Below are positions 51,548 through 60,983 of a stretch of DNA of 64,000 nucleotides, in pieces. Origin of the DNA: Mycolicibacter hiberniae. Lineage in GTDB: Bacteria > Actinomycetota > Actinomycetes > Mycobacteriales > Mycobacteriaceae. The notes under the pieces are model-generated. The model searched no databases and was not told the DNA's origin. It worked only from the letters and a program-made list of their open reading frames with translations. The translations under genes and the position numbers were made by a program. How positions within the stretch are numbered: the stretch's first letter is position 1; every line of letters begins with the position of its first letter. Location: positions 2,294,001-2,358,000 of the forward strand of contig NZ_AP022609.1 of assembly GCF_010729485.1 (NCBI RefSeq), in the 5' to 3' direction.

Positions 51548-54500
51548 TTGGACATCACTGAGACCAAGCAAACCGATCCCGCCGGTAGCATCATCGGCGT
51601 GAATTTGGCTGTCCTCGGCCCGATCCGCGTCCTGCGGGACGACGCGCCGGTTGACCTGGGGACGCCCCGGCAGCATGCCGTGATCGGAGCGCTCGCCCTG
51701 GCACAGGGCAAGCGGGTCTCGGTCGAGACACTCGCCAATCGGGTGTGGGGCGAGTCACCGCCCGCCTCTGCGACGGCCACCCTGCACAGCTACATCGGCA
51801 AGTTGCGCCGCATCCTGGAACCCGGGCGCGGTCCTCGCCAGACGGCGACGGTACTGGTTCGGGAGCACGCCGGCTACGCGCTGCGCATCCCGGCGAACGA
51901 ACGTGACGATGTCGCCCTGCAGCAGACGGTGACCGATGCGCGCGCCACGTTGACCCAACTCATCGACTTCGATCGTCCGGCCGCGGCTGGGCATGCCGTC
52001 GACCGGATCGCACGGGTTGCGATGGCGCTCGACGACAGACTGTCGTGCTGGCGCGGCGAACCTTATCCGGAACTCGGCGACGACCCGGACGCGGTCGCAG
52101 AGCGGGTGCGGCTCGCCGACTTACGGGCCGCCGCCCGGGAACTGCGGATCGTCGCCGGTCTGGCGATCGGCGAACACGACGAGGTGGTGGGTGAACTCGC
52201 TGCCCTGTGCGCCGAGAATCCGCTGCACGAACGTTGGTGGTCGCTTTGGGCGGTCGCCCTCTTCCGCTGCGGGCGACTGCCCGACTCGCTCGCCGCACTG
52301 CAAACCCTGCGGGCCGAACTGGCCGATGAGCTGGGACTCGATCCCAGCGAGGCGGTCCGTACGTTACAGAGCGCGATCCTGCGCCGTGATCCTGCACTCG
52401 GGTGGCCGGCGCCGTCGACCGGCTCGCCGGCTTCCGTCATCACAACGCTCAGCGCCGAGGACACACCACTCCCGGCCCCCTTCGCACGACCACGCTGGCC
52501 GCTGGTGGGACGCGACCCGGAACGGCGCCGACTCCAGGCCGAGGCAGAAGCCGCCGCGGCGGGCGCGCCCGGCGTCACCGTCGTGGTGGGCGAAGCCGGC
52601 GCGGGCAAGACGCGACTGCTGGCCGCGTTCGCACAGGACGCGGCCGCGCTCGGCTTCCGGATCGGAGTAGGGCGTTGCCGGGACACCGACCAACCGGAAC
52701 TGTGGCCGCTGGCGGAGGCGCTGGCCGGGATTTCGGGCCGCCCGACCACGATGCTCTACGAGGAGCTGACGTCCGGTTCCGAATTCGCGCTGCGCGATGT
52801 GGTCGTGCAACTGGCCGCGGAATCCGCATCGACGGTGGCGACGGCCCTGGTCGTGGAGGATCTGCACTGGGCCGGTCCGGTGGTGATCCGGGCGCTGACG
52901 GCGCTGATCGAGCGGCTCACCGATCAACGGGTCCTGGTGATCACCACCACCCGGCCGGACCCTCCGGAAGGCTCCGAACTGCAACGATTCCTGCGCGCCA
53001 CCGCCCGCGGGGAGGGTAACCGGATCGAGTTGGGCCCGCTTCCGGTCGACGCGGTGGAGCCGCTGGCAGAAGCGGTGGCCGGATCCGCCATCGGCGATGA
53101 ACGTGCGCACGCTCTGTGGAACCGCACCGGCGGGAACACGCTGTATCTGGTGGAACTGCTGCAGAGTGCGGGCGCGCCCAGCGGCACCCTCGCGGACGTG
53201 GTGCTGGAGCGAGTCGGCGCTCTCCCCGCCGAGACGGTCGAGGCGTTGCGCGCGGCCAGCGTGCTCGGAACTTCGTTTCAGATTGCGGATCTCGCCGGGA
53301 CGACGGACACGGACCCCGGGCGCACGATCGAACTCCTGGAGCCCGCGCGCCGGGCCGGGATCGTGGCCGACACCGGTGCTGGATTCCGGTTCGGTCACGT
53401 GATCGTGCAGGAGGTGATCTATCGGTCGTTAGCCGGGGATGTGCGCGCGGACTTGCACCGACGCGCCGCGGAGGTCGCCGCCAGCGGCGACCTGAATCGG
53501 GCTGACGTGCGGGCATCGGTGCAGCACCACCTGCGCGGCGCCGCGCCGGCGGACTCCGGTACCGGCTGGCGCATGCTGGTCGAGACCGCGCAGTACGCGC
53601 GGGCCGGCGCCCACTACGACGAAGAGGCAGCGCATCTGGTCCTGGCGCTGGACCTGCAACGGAACCACCGCGCCGCGTCGGCCCGGGAACGCTACGAACT
53701 GCTCATGCTGGCCACCGACGCGCACCGGTGGTCAGGCGATTGGCAGGGAGTCTCGGACTGCGTGGATGCCGCGACGCTGCTGGTCGGCCGGCTCGGCGAT
53801 CCGGCCGACCGGAGCGCCACCGCGGAGTTGGCGGCACGAACCCTGTCCGCCAACCTCGACGGTGCGCTGTGGCAGGTCAGGTCCTACGGCGAGGTGCACG
53901 CCCCGGTGGTCGACGCCCTCACCGAGATACTGCCGCAGCTGCCGCCCCACCGGACCGCGGTGCGCAGTCGGGCGCTGCTGACGCTGGCTATGGAGCTGTT
54001 CTATTCCGGAGACGTGAATCGGATCGACGCGCTGGTCGCCGAGGCCCTGGACGTGGCGCGCCCGATCGACGATCCGCGGGTCCGGGTGTCGGTGCAGCTG
54101 GGCGCGTACGTAGCGCGGTTCCGCCCGGATGCGGCGACGCACCGGGCCGAGTACCTGCGGCTCGCCCGGGCCGACGTCGACCTGCTCGGTGATCCGCGAT
54201 TGGAGATGATGGTCGCGACGCTGGCCACCGGCTTGGCCAACGAGTTCGGCGACGCCGACGCGGTGTGGTCCGGTATCCGGGCGCTCACCAGCCGGCTGCG
54301 CTCGGCCGGGCTCGGTACCGCCGAGGTGGTACTGCACACCGTCGCCGCGCCCTGGCACGCGATGGCCGGCGACGACGACGCCGCGGTCGCATCGGTGCTG
54401 CGGCTGCACGAGCTGGCGGTCGAAGTGCGGACCCCCAACGTCTTCGAGGCGGCCCAGGTGGCGGCCGCACTGGCGTGCCTGCACGCGGACCGCGCGGCCG

Positions 54501-54943
54501 AGTTGTTGCCGACCCTGGACGGGTTCCTCCAGGACAGCAGGATTCCGGCCGCGTCGACGGTGGCGTTGCTGCTGCTGCGCGCCGGCGAGCGGGAACGCGC
54601 GGCGGCCTTCGTCGAGACTCATCCGCTGCCCGCCGAACGTCACACCTTCCTCGGATCCGTGTTTGCCGCGATGAGTTGCGAGATCGGGTTGGAACTCGAC
54701 CGCCCGGATCTCGCTGTGGACGCGTTCCGTTACCTGCAGGGCTACTCCGGGCGGATGGCGAGCGCGGGGACCGCAGCGGCGATCGGCCCGGTAGACCTGT
54801 TCCTGGCCTACGGGGCCGCGGTCACCGGGGATACCGCGGCGGCCGCCGCGTATGCGAACGCGGCGGCCGACCAGGCCGGCCGCTGGCGGTTGCCGCGCAT
54901 CGGGGCGCGGATCGCCGAAATGCGGCGCCGGCACGGCTTCTGA
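51548..54943 (+). CDS. SARP/AfsR-type regulator: BTAD plus AAA ATPase
   Basis: 1131 residues from TTG 51548, with GAGGAG 8 bases upstream; GTG 51599 is an alternative. Domain order: OmpR-type winged helix (about 20-95: LGPIRVLRDDAPVDLGTPRQ), BTAD (about 110-270, with ENPLHERWWSLWAVALFRCGR and ALQTLRAELADELGLDPSEAV), AAA ATPase with Walker A VVVGEAGAGKTRLL (about 343-356) and Walker B VVEDLHWAG (about 436), then a long helical TPR-like part without a C-terminal LuxR domain. Such proteins activate secondary-metabolism or stress genes. Probably regulates the convergent hemerythrin gene or itself. It lies within the duplicated-flank segment. Confidence 0.88.
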   Translation: MDITETKQTDPAGSIIGVNLAVLGPIRVLRDDAPVDLGTPRQHAVIGALALAQGKRVSVETLANRVWGESPPASATATLHSYIGKLRRILEPGRGPRQTATVLVREHAGYALRIPANERDDVALQQTVTDARATLTQLIDFDRPAAAGHAVDRIARVAMALDDRLSCWRGEPYPELGDDPDAVAERVRLADLRAAARELRIVAGLAIGEHDEVVGELAALCAENPLHERWWSLWAVALFRCGRLPDSLAALQTLRAELADELGLDPSEAVRTLQSAILRRDPALGWPAPSTGSPASVITTLSAEDTPLPAPFARPRWPLVGRDPERRRLQAEAEAAAAGAPGVTVVVGEAGAGKTRLLAAFAQDAAALGFRIGVGRCRDTDQPELWPLAEALAGISGRPTTMLYEELTSGSEFALRDVVVQLAAESASTVATALVVEDLHWAGPVVIRALTALIERLTDQRVLVITTTRPDPPEGSELQRFLRATARGEGNRIELGPLPVDAVEPLAEAVAGSAIGDERAHALWNRTGGNTLYLVELLQSAGAPSGTLADVVLERVGALPAETVEALRAASVLGTSFQIADLAGTTDTDPGRTIELLEPARRAGIVADTGAGFRFGHVIVQEVIYRSLAGDVRADLHRRAAEVAASGDLNRADVRASVQHHLRGAAPADSGTGWRMLVETAQYARAGAHYDEEAAHLVLALDLQRNHRAASARERYELLMLATDAHRWSGDWQGVSDCVDAATLLVGRLGDPADRSATAELAARTLSANLDGALWQVRSYGEVHAPVVDALTEILPQLPPHRTAVRSRALLTLAMELFYSGDVNRIDALVAEALDVARPIDDPRVRVSVQLGAYVARFRPDAATHRAEYLRLARADVDLLGDPRLEMMVATLATGLANEFGDADAVWSGIRALTSRLRSAGLGTAEVVLHTVAAPWHAMAGDDDAAVASVLRLHELAVEVRTPNVFEAAQVAAALACLHADRAAELLPTLDGFLQDSRIPAASTVALLLLRAGERERAAAFVETHPLPAERHTFLGSVFAAMSCEIGLELDRPDLAVDAFRYLQGYSGRMASAGTAAAIGPVDLFLAYGAAVTGDTAAAAAYANAAADQAGRWRLPRIGARIAEMRRRHGF

Positions 54944-55009
54944 TCGACGGGGCTTATATGGCGGTCGCAGCCTTGCCTCGCCTACGGCGAGCCTCGCTGA
55001 ACCGCCGGT

Positions 55010-55744
55010 TCAGCGCACCAAGCTCGTGCCCACGGTCGTGCCCGCCGGCACCGCGACGAACGCGGCGTCGTCGAGCCGCTGGAAACGACGCCGCCCGATC
55101 CGCAGCATCGCCCGGAGCGGGAGCGGAGCCTCGGCGAGCAGCTCGGAGGCCATCGGATCCGGGAGATCCTTGAAGGCCCAGGGCAGCATCTGCGTGAGCT
55201 CGCGGGCGCTCATGCCGCCCCGCAACTTCGTCCGCTCGAGATGGTCCCACTCCTCGCCCCCGATCCGTGCCTGCAGCACCACATTCGCATCGCGTTCCTC
55301 GTGCGAGAGATGACCGGTGAGGCCGGCGTAGGCCTCGTCGACAGCCAAGGTCAGCGTCTCCCGATCGGGCGTGCCGGCGCCGATCGTCATCGCCTCGAGA
55401 CCGGCTCGCACCCGGAGCAGCAGCGGGTCGATCTGATCGTGTTCGGTGTCCATGGCGTCCAGGACGGCGAGTGCGTGGGCGTCGCCATCGGCCTCGGCGC
55501 GCATCCGCAGCAGCGGCCAGAGCACCACGTCCTCCTTGTGATGGTGATCGTGCAGCACGGTGGACACCAGGTCCCACCGCGCCAACAGGGCGCGCCAGGT
55601 GCGTCCGTCGGAGAACGGTGTGCGGCGCACGGCGATGCAGAAGTGCGTGAGGTCACGCCGGAACCCGTGGTGCATCACATACATCATCCGCAGGTCAGCG
55701 GGCCCTTCGGGGGCGGCGGCCTGGCCAGGCAACAACACGGTCAC
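55010..55744 (-). CDS. Hemerythrin-HHE-domain protein
   Basis: 244 residues from GTG 55744. The HHE-type four-helix bundle has His/Glu ligands: VMHHGFRRDLTHF (about 24-35), LHDHHHKEDVVLWPLL (about 64-79), MDTEHDQIDPLL (about 98) and GHLSHEERD (about 143). The C-terminal part (MLPWAFKDLP, ALLRIGRRRFQRLDD-like) is an actinobacterial extension. It would bind a di-iron centre, with a role in oxygen, NO or redox sensing. It is convergent with the BTAD regulator (66 bp). Confidence 0.87.
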   Translation of the reverse strand: MTVLLPGQAAAPEGPADLRMMYVMHHGFRRDLTHFCIAVRRTPFSDGRTWRALLARWDLVSTVLHDHHHKEDVVLWPLLRMRAEADGDAHALAVLDAMDTEHDQIDPLLLRVRAGLEAMTIGAGTPDRETLTLAVDEAYAGLTGHLSHEERDANVVLQARIGGEEWDHLERTKLRGGMSARELTQMLPWAFKDLPDPMASELLAEAPLPLRAMLRIGRRRFQRLDDAAFVAVPAGTTVGTSLVR

Positions 55745-55841
55745 AAAGACTCCTCTGCCTCAGGGAAGCCCATTCGGGCGTCCTCGTCGCGAACGATGGC
55801 AGAGCGCACTGGTAGTCCACTGGTGGATGACTTGCGCCAGG

Positions 55842-55933
55842 ATGCGCTGACCACCGAGCAGATCGTCCAGCTGCTCGATGGCAAACCGCGGCGCATCAAG
55901 GCGCTGCATGCCGACCAAGCTCGCGAGGACTGA
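55842..55933 (+). pseudogene. Remnant of the DUF5997-like 3' end (right flank copy)
   Basis: Matches 51302-51444 with a few substitutions and an internal deletion of about 54 bp, and keeps the ALTTEQIV and RRIKALHADQARED ends. An in-frame ATG at 55796 would give 45 residues, but the 5' part is not from the gene. Most likely a degraded copy. Confidence 0.7.
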
Positions 55934-56011
55934 TACAGGAAGCCGCAGGGTTACCACCGGCAAGAATCAGCATTTCCGCGCAGTCAGCAGCAGATACTCC
56001 CACCCCATCGA
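55842..56011 (+). repeat. Right flank repeat of the BTAD/hemerythrin segment
   Basis: DUF5997-like remnant followed, 47 bases after its stop, by 55981-56011, which matches 51460-51490 at 29 of 31 bases. Here this piece is the true 3' end of the methyltransferase gene. Same orientation as the left flank, so the 4.35 kb between them is bounded by imperfect direct repeats. Confidence 0.75.
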
Positions 56012-56776
56012 CCCGCTCCGCAGCGCGCGATCGCCCAACGCCGCGATGTCGGCGTCGAGTGCAGCCACGCGATCCGGGTTGCCGGCGATTCCCTGGTAGG
56101 CCGCGATGGTCGGTCCGTAGTTCGCCTTGAAATAGTCACGAAAAGCGGCACCGTCGGAGAAGGCGGAGACCGTCAGTTCGCGACGTTGCGTCGCCACATC
56201 GGCAACCTGCTCCCCGAGCAGGGCGCGCGCGTAGGGTTCGCTGCCCCACAGCGGCGGCGCAGCGGCCCCCGCCGGGGGCGCAGGCACGTACGGCTTCATG
56301 GTGGCGAACAATTGTCCGATGAAACCCTCGGGCGTCCAACTGATCACACCGATGCGGCCACCGGTGCGGCAGACGCGGATCAGCTCGTCGGCAGCCGACT
56401 GATGGTGTGGTGCGAACATCACGCCGATACAGGACATCACCACGTCGAACTCATCGTCGTCGAACGGCAGCGCCTCGGCGTTGGCCTCGCGCCAGTCCAG
56501 CACGACACCGCGTTCCGCGGCCGTCTCGCGCCCGCGTTGCACCAATTGCGGGCAGAGATCGCTGGCCAGGACGTGGGCGCCGGTGGCCGCGGCGGGGATC
56601 GCCGCATTGCCGGTTCCCGCGGCGACGTCGAGCACGCGGTCGCGCGGCCCGATCCCGCAGGCGCTCACCAGTTCCGGACCCAACGGCGCCACAACTTCGG
56701 TGGCTATCGCCGCATAGTCGCCTAACGCCCACAGCGCACGGTGCTTGGCCTCAATGTCGTTCACTACAGCTTTCAT
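55967..56776 (-). CDS. Class I SAM methyltransferase
   Basis: 269 residues from ATG 56776, with GAGAGGAAG upstream. Motif I RVLDVAAGTGNAAIPAAATG (about 45-64), SDLCPQLVQRGRE, NAEALPFDDDEFDVVMSCIGVMFAPHHQ and RVCRTGGRIGVISWTPEG form a standard UbiE/Methyltransf_11-type domain. It ends SMGWEYLLLTARKC. It is divergent from the HxlR regulator (153 bp apart) and convergent with the DUF5997-like remnant. Substrate unknown. Confidence 0.88.
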   Translation of the reverse strand: MKAVVNDIEAKHRALWALGDYAAIATEVVAPLGPELVSACGIGPRDRVLDVAAGTGNAAIPAAATGAHVLASDLCPQLVQRGRETAAERGVVLDWREANAEALPFDDDEFDVVMSCIGVMFAPHHQSAADELIRVCRTGGRIGVISWTPEGFIGQLFATMKPYVPAPPAGAAAPPLWGSEPYARALLGEQVADVATQRRELTVSAFSDGAAFRDYFKANYGPTIAAYQGIAGNPDRVAALDADIAALGDRALRSGSMGWEYLLLTARKC

Positions 56777-56929
56777 CGATTCTGCTTCCTCTCGTACCCG
56801 GTGAACCCATCGTCGGTCCGCCCGGCGCACGCCTCCAGTTCCAGATCTGTACCGACCGCGCTACAGAATCTGTACTGGGCAGGCCGGCTGCGAGACCATA
56901 GATTCGGGTGATTCACGAAAGGTACGCAG

Positions 56930-57604
56930 ATGTCGGGATACAACCAGTTCTGCCCCATGGCCAAGGCCATGGAGCTGCTCGACGAACGCTGGACACTGCT
57001 GGTGGTCCGCGAACTGCTGCTCGGCAGCACCCACTTCAACGATCTGCGCCGTGGCGTCCCCAAGATGTCGCCGGCGCTGCTCTCCAAGAGGCTCAAGTCG
57101 CTGGTCCGCGCCGGTGTCGTCGAGCGCACCGAAATCGACGGCCGCGCAACGTATTCCCTCACCGCGTGCGGCAAAGATCTGGCGGGCACGGTGGAGGCGC
57201 TCACCGCGTGGGGGATACGTTGGATCGGTGACCTCGGCGACGCCGACCTCGACCCGCACCTGCTGTTCTGGGATATCCGCCGCACCATCCCGATCGGTGA
57301 CTGGCCGCGGTCACGCACCACGCTCGAATTCACGCTCGGCGGGGTGGCGGCCAAGGCGTCGCGATGGTGGCTGGTGGTCGCGAACGGCGAAGCCGAGGTG
57401 TGCGACTTCGACCCCGGTTACGAGGTGACCGGCACCGTCGAGACCAGCCTGCCGGTCCTGACCCGGATCTGGCGAGGCGATCTCGGTTGGTCAGATGCCA
57501 TGCGTGACGGCAGTGTCGCACTGTCGGGATCCACCGATGTGCGTCGAGCCATCCCCACCTGGATCGGGCAGGGCCGAGCTGCCTCGGTGCCCCGGCCGGC
57601 CTGA
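56930..57604 (+). CDS. HxlR-family transcriptional regulator with C-terminal SCP2-like domain
   Basis: 224 residues from ATG 56930. The HxlR winged helix occupies residues 1-95: CPMAKAMELLDERWTLLVVRELLLG, DLRRGVPKMSPALLSKRLKSL, RATYSLTACGKDL. The rest (LEFTLGGVAAKASRWWLVVANGEAEVCDFDPG) resembles the SCP2-like sterol-binding fold that accompanies some actinobacterial HxlR proteins. It is divergent from a methyltransferase gene and may regulate it. Confidence 0.87.
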   Translation: MSGYNQFCPMAKAMELLDERWTLLVVRELLLGSTHFNDLRRGVPKMSPALLSKRLKSLVRAGVVERTEIDGRATYSLTACGKDLAGTVEALTAWGIRWIGDLGDADLDPHLLFWDIRRTIPIGDWPRSRTTLEFTLGGVAAKASRWWLVVANGEAEVCDFDPGYEVTGTVETSLPVLTRIWRGDLGWSDAMRDGSVALSGSTDVRRAIPTWIGQGRAASVPRPA

Positions 57605-57611
57605 ATATCAC

Positions 57612-57995
57612 TCAGGGCAGGTTGAGCTGCCAGGACACTCCGAATCGGTCGTTGATCCAGGCAAACGCGGTGGAGAAGCCGTACTCACCAAGCGGCATCA
57701 ACGTGGCACCGCCCTCCCCCAGCGCGGCCACCAGCCGTTCCAACTCCGCACGGTCGGCGACGTCCACGAACAGCGAGCTGGACGGGGTGAAGTCGAAGCC
57801 ATGCGTGACCGCGCTGTCGCTGACCAGCACCCGCAGCCCGGCCAGGTCGAGCTCGGCCAGCATGATGCCGGCGGCTGGGTCTGGGTGCGGCGTCGAGGAG
57901 ATCACCGTGGCTCCCGGGAACGCGGCCAGGTACAGCTCGATCGCGGCGGTGGCGGTTCCGCCCTGGAACATGAGAAAGGGGCTGATCCGGGTCAC
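57612..57995 (-). CDS. VOC-family (PhnB-like glyoxalase fold) protein
   Basis: 127 residues, GTG start. TRISPFLMFQGGTATAAIELY, DLAGLRVLVSDS and DRFGVSWQLNL mark the PhnB/3-demethylubiquinone-type vicinal-oxygen-chelate family. Its function is unknown; members act as small dioxygenase-like, lyase-like or binding proteins. It is convergent with the HxlR gene (7 bp). Confidence 0.87.
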   Translation of the reverse strand: MTRISPFLMFQGGTATAAIELYLAAFPGATVISSTPHPDPAAGIMLAELDLAGLRVLVSDSAVTHGFDFTPSSSLFVDVADRAELERLVAALGEGGATLMPLGEYGFSTAFAWINDRFGVSWQLNLP

Positions 57996-58042
57996 GCCGC
58001 CACCATATCCACGCCACTACCACGGCGTCTCTGAACAAAGAA

Positions 58043-58072
58043 GCAGGCCAGGGGCAATAACCCCCGGCCTGC
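58043..58072 (-). terminator. Intrinsic terminator of the nrdHIE operon
   Basis: A stem of 7 bp (GCAGGCC/GGCCTGC) extended across a single mismatch by GGGG/CCCC, with loop CAATAA, begins 19 bp after the nrdE stop. On the minus strand a T-rich TTCTTTGTT follows, giving a classic terminator. Confidence 0.75.
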
Positions 58073-58090
58073 GACTCGTCTCGAACGGCC

Positions 58091-60262
58091 CTACAGCATG
58101 CAGGACACGCAGCCCTCGACCTCGGTGCCTTCCAGCGCCATCTGGCGCAGACGGATGTAGTACAGCGTCTTGATTCCCTTGCGCCAGGCGTAGATCTGCG
58201 CCTTGTTCACGTCGCGGGTGGACGCAGTGTCCTTGAAGAACAGCGTCAAGCTCAGCCCCTGGTCCACGTGCTGGGTGGCCGCGGCGTAGGTGTCGATGAT
58301 CTTCTCGTAGCCGATCTCGTAGGCGTCCTGGTAGTACTCCAGGTTGTCGTTGGTCATATACGGCGCCGGGTAGTAGACGCGGCCGATCTTGCCTTCCTTG
58401 CGGATCTCGACGCGGGCCACGATCGGGTGGATCGATGACGTCGAGTGGTTGATGTAGGAGATCGACCCGGTCGGCGGAACGGCCTGCAGGTTCTGGTTGT
58501 AGATGCCGTGGGTTTGCACCGACTCTTTGAGCCGGCGCCAATCATCCTGGTTGGGAATCCGGATTCCCGCGTCGGCGAACAGCTCGCGCACCCGCGCCGT
58601 CTTGGGCTCCCACACCCCCTCGGTGTACTTGTCGAAGAATTCGCCGGTGGCGTACTTGGACTGCTCAAAGCCGGCAAAAGCCTTACCCCGCTCCAGCGCA
58701 AGGCGATTCGACGCGCGCAGAGCGTGATAGAGCACGGTGTAGAAGTAGATGTTGGTGAAGTCGATGCCCTCATCGGACCCGTAGAAGATCCGTTCCCGGG
58801 CCAGGTAGCCATGCAGGTTCATCTGGCCCAAACCGATGGCATGCGACTCGTTGTTGCCGTGCTCGATCGAGGGCACCGACCAGATGTGGGTCTGGTCCGA
58901 CACCGCGGTCAGCGCCCGGATGGCCACCTCGATGGTCTGGCCGAAGTCGGGCGAGTCCATCGCCTTGGCGATGTTGAGCGAGCCCAGGTTGCAGGAGATG
59001 TCCTTGCCCACCTTGGCATACGACAGGTCGTCGTTGTACTCCGACGCGGTGGACACCTGCAGGATCTCCGAGCACAGGTTCGAGTGGGTGATCTTGCCGG
59101 CGATCGGGTTCGCCCGGTTCACCGTGTCCTCGAACATGATGTAGGGGTAGCCGGACTCGAACTGCAACTCGGCCAGCGTCTGGAAGAACTCGCGGGCCTT
59201 GATCTTGGTCTTGCGGATCGCCGAGTTGTCGACCATCTCGTAGTACTTCTCGCTGACGGAGATATCGGCGAAGGGAACGCCGTAGAACTTCTCGACGTCG
59301 TAGGGCGAGAACAGGTACATGTCCTCGTTCTTCTTCGCCAGCTCGAAGGTGATGTCGGGGATCACCACGCCCAGGCTCAGCGTCTTGATCCGGATCTTCT
59401 CGTCGGCGTTCTCCCGCTTGGTGTCCAGGAAGCGGTAGATGTCGGGGTGGTGGGCGTGCAGGTACACCGCCCCGGCGCCCTGGCGGGCCCCGAGCTGGTT
59501 GGCGTAGGAGAACGAGTCCTCCAGCAGCTTCATGATCGGGATGACCCCGGAAGACTGGTTCTCGATGTTTTTGATCGGGGCGCCGTGCTCACGAATGTTG
59601 GTCAGCAGCAGCGCCACTCCCCCGCCGCGCTTGGACAGCTGCAGGGCGGAGTTGATCGACCGGCCGATCGATTCCATGTTGTCTTCGATGCGCAGCAGAA
59701 AGCAGCTGACCGCCTCGCCACGCTGCTTCTTGCCGGAGTTCAGGAACGTCGGAGTGGCGGGCTGGAAGCGTCCGTCGATGATCTCGTCGACGAGTTGTTC
59801 GGCCAGCCTGGTGTCACCGGCGGCCAACGTCAACGCCACCATGCACACGCGGTCCTCGAAGCGCTCCAGGTAGCGCTTGCCGTCGAAGGTCTTCAGCGTG
59901 TAGGAGGTGTAGTACTTGAACGCCCCGAGGAACGTCGGGAAGCGAAACTTCTTGGCGTAGGCCCGGTCCAGCAGCGACTTGACGAAGTTGCGGGAGTACT
60001 GGTCGAGCACCTCGCGCTCGTAGTACTCCTTCTGGATCAGGTAGTCGAGCTTCTCGTCCTGATTGTGGAAGAACACCGTGTTCTGGTTGACGTGCTCCAG
60101 GAAGTACTGACGGGCGGCCAGCACGTCCTTGTCGAACTGGATCTTGCCGTCGCTGTCGTACAGGTTGAGCATCGCGTTGAGCGCGTGGAAGTCCAGCTCG
60201 CCCACCGGAGCGCTGCGGGGGGTAGTGGTTACCTGCTCTGCAGTTGCAGCGGTCGGTGACAT
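58091..60262 (-). CDS. nrdE: Ribonucleotide reductase class Ib alpha subunit NrdE
   Basis: 723 residues from ATG 60262. The catalytic subunit that makes deoxyribonucleoside diphosphates. Cysteines: [10 protein letters not shown] (active-site pair partner), THSNLCSEI (radical Cys), [11 protein letters not shown] and the C-terminal redox pair CVSC in [13 protein letters not shown]. The [23 protein letters not shown] and [20 protein letters not shown] blocks are classical. The start lies 34 nt inside nrdI, so the genes are coupled. Reduced by NrdH, and partners NrdF2, encoded away from this operon. Confidence 0.97.
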   Translation of the reverse strand: MSPTAATAEQVTTTPRSAPVGELDFHALNAMLNLYDSDGKIQFDKDVLAARQYFLEHVNQNTVFFHNQDEKLDYLIQKEYYEREVLDQYSRNFVKSLLDRAYAKKFRFPTFLGAFKYYTSYTLKTFDGKRYLERFEDRVCMVALTLAAGDTRLAEQLVDEIIDGRFQPATPTFLNSGKKQRGEAVSCFLLRIEDNMESIGRSINSALQLSKRGGGVALLLTNIREHGAPIKNIENQSSGVIPIMKLLEDSFSYANQLGARQGAGAVYLHAHHPDIYRFLDTKRENADEKIRIKTLSLGVVIPDITFELAKKNEDMYLFSPYDVEKFYGVPFADISVSEKYYEMVDNSAIRKTKIKAREFFQTLAELQFESGYPYIMFEDTVNRANPIAGKITHSNLCSEILQVSTASEYNDDLSYAKVGKDISCNLGSLNIAKAMDSPDFGQTIEVAIRALTAVSDQTHIWSVPSIEHGNNESHAIGLGQMNLHGYLARERIFYGSDEGIDFTNIYFYTVLYHALRASNRLALERGKAFAGFEQSKYATGEFFDKYTEGVWEPKTARVRELFADAGIRIPNQDDWRRLKESVQTHGIYNQNLQAVPPTGSISYINHSTSSIHPIVARVEIRKEGKIGRVYYPAPYMTNDNLEYYQDAYEIGYEKIIDTYAAATQHVDQGLSLTLFFKDTASTRDVNKAQIYAWRKGIKTLYYIRLRQMALEGTEVEGCVSCML

Positions 60263-60687
60263 GCCTCGTCCTTCCAGAAGTCGTCCAAGCCCGCGCGGAC
60301 GGCTTGGACGTCCTCGTCGGTTCCCATCAATTCGAATCGGTACAGGTACGGCACGCCGCACTTGCGGGAGATCACGTTGCCCGCGTAGCAGAATTCCGCA
60401 CCGAAGTTGGTGTTGCCGGCCGCGATCACGCCGCGTATCAGCCGCCGGTTGTGTTCGTTGTTCAAAAACGCGATGACCTGCTTGGGTACGTAGCCGCCCT
60501 CATTGCCCTCGGGCTGCTGACGTCCGCCGCCGTAGGTCGGCAGGACCAACACATAGGGGTGGTCCACCTCGATGCGTCCGTGCAGCGGGATCCGGATGGC
60601 CGGCAGGTGCAGCTTCTGCACAAAGCGGTGGGTGTTCTCCGACACCGAGGAGAAATACACCAGGCTGCATGGTGAATCCGCAGGCAT
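60229..60687 (-). CDS. nrdI: Flavodoxin-like NrdI protein
   Basis: 152 residues from ATG 60687. FMN-binding flavodoxin-like protein required to activate the class Ib NrdF2 metal cofactor. Signature [18 protein letters not shown] binds FMN phosphate, and [29 protein letters not shown] and [23 protein letters not shown] follow. It lies between nrdH and nrdE and overlaps nrdE by 34 nt. Confidence 0.96.
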   Translation of the reverse strand: MPADSPCSLVYFSSVSENTHRFVQKLHLPAIRIPLHGRIEVDHPYVLVLPTYGGGRQQPEGNEGGYVPKQVIAFLNNEHNRRLIRGVIAAGNTNFGAEFCYAGNVISRKCGVPYLYRFELMGTDEDVQAVRAGLDDFWKDEACHRPLQLQSR

Positions 60688-60743
60688 GGCGCCCCCCTTC
60701 AGCTCTCAGTCAGACTCCACCCGCACCAGACCCGGCAACCGGG

Positions 60744-60983
60744 CTACGCGCTGAGCGCGGTCTGGGCCAGCGCCTTGATGCGGTCCGGGCGGAAGCCCGA
60801 CCAGTGCTCGCCACCGGCCACCACCACCGGGGCCTGCAGGTAGCCCAGCGCCATCACGTAGTCGCGGGCGTCGGAGTCCAGCGAGATGTCGACCTTCTCG
60901 TAGGCGAGGCCCTGGTTGTCCAACGCCTTGTACGTCGCGTTGCACTGCACGCAAGCGGGCTTGGTGTAGACGGTGATGCTCAT
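60744..60983 (-). CDS. nrdH: Glutaredoxin-like NrdH-redoxin
   Basis: 79 residues from ATG 60983. The CVQC active site (residues 11-14 in TKPACVQCNATYKAL) and the WSGFRPDRI tail are typical of NrdH, which reduces NrdE using thioredoxin reductase. First gene of nrdHIE; the intergenic gap of 56 bp to nrdI is normal. Confidence 0.96.
   Translation of the reverse strand: MSITVYTKPACVQCNATYKALDNQGLAYEKVDISLDSDARDYVMALGYLQAPVVVAGGEHWSGFRPDRIKALAQTALSA

Noticed and set aside
55796..55933. 45-codon ORF as a real small gene
   Set aside because: Its 3' part is a deleted copy of the DUF5997-like gene and its 5' part comes from unrelated flanking DNA; a pseudogene explains it better.
58445..60259. 604-codon plus-strand frame opposite nrdE
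   Set aside because: Val/Leu/Asp-rich antisense shadow of nrdE.
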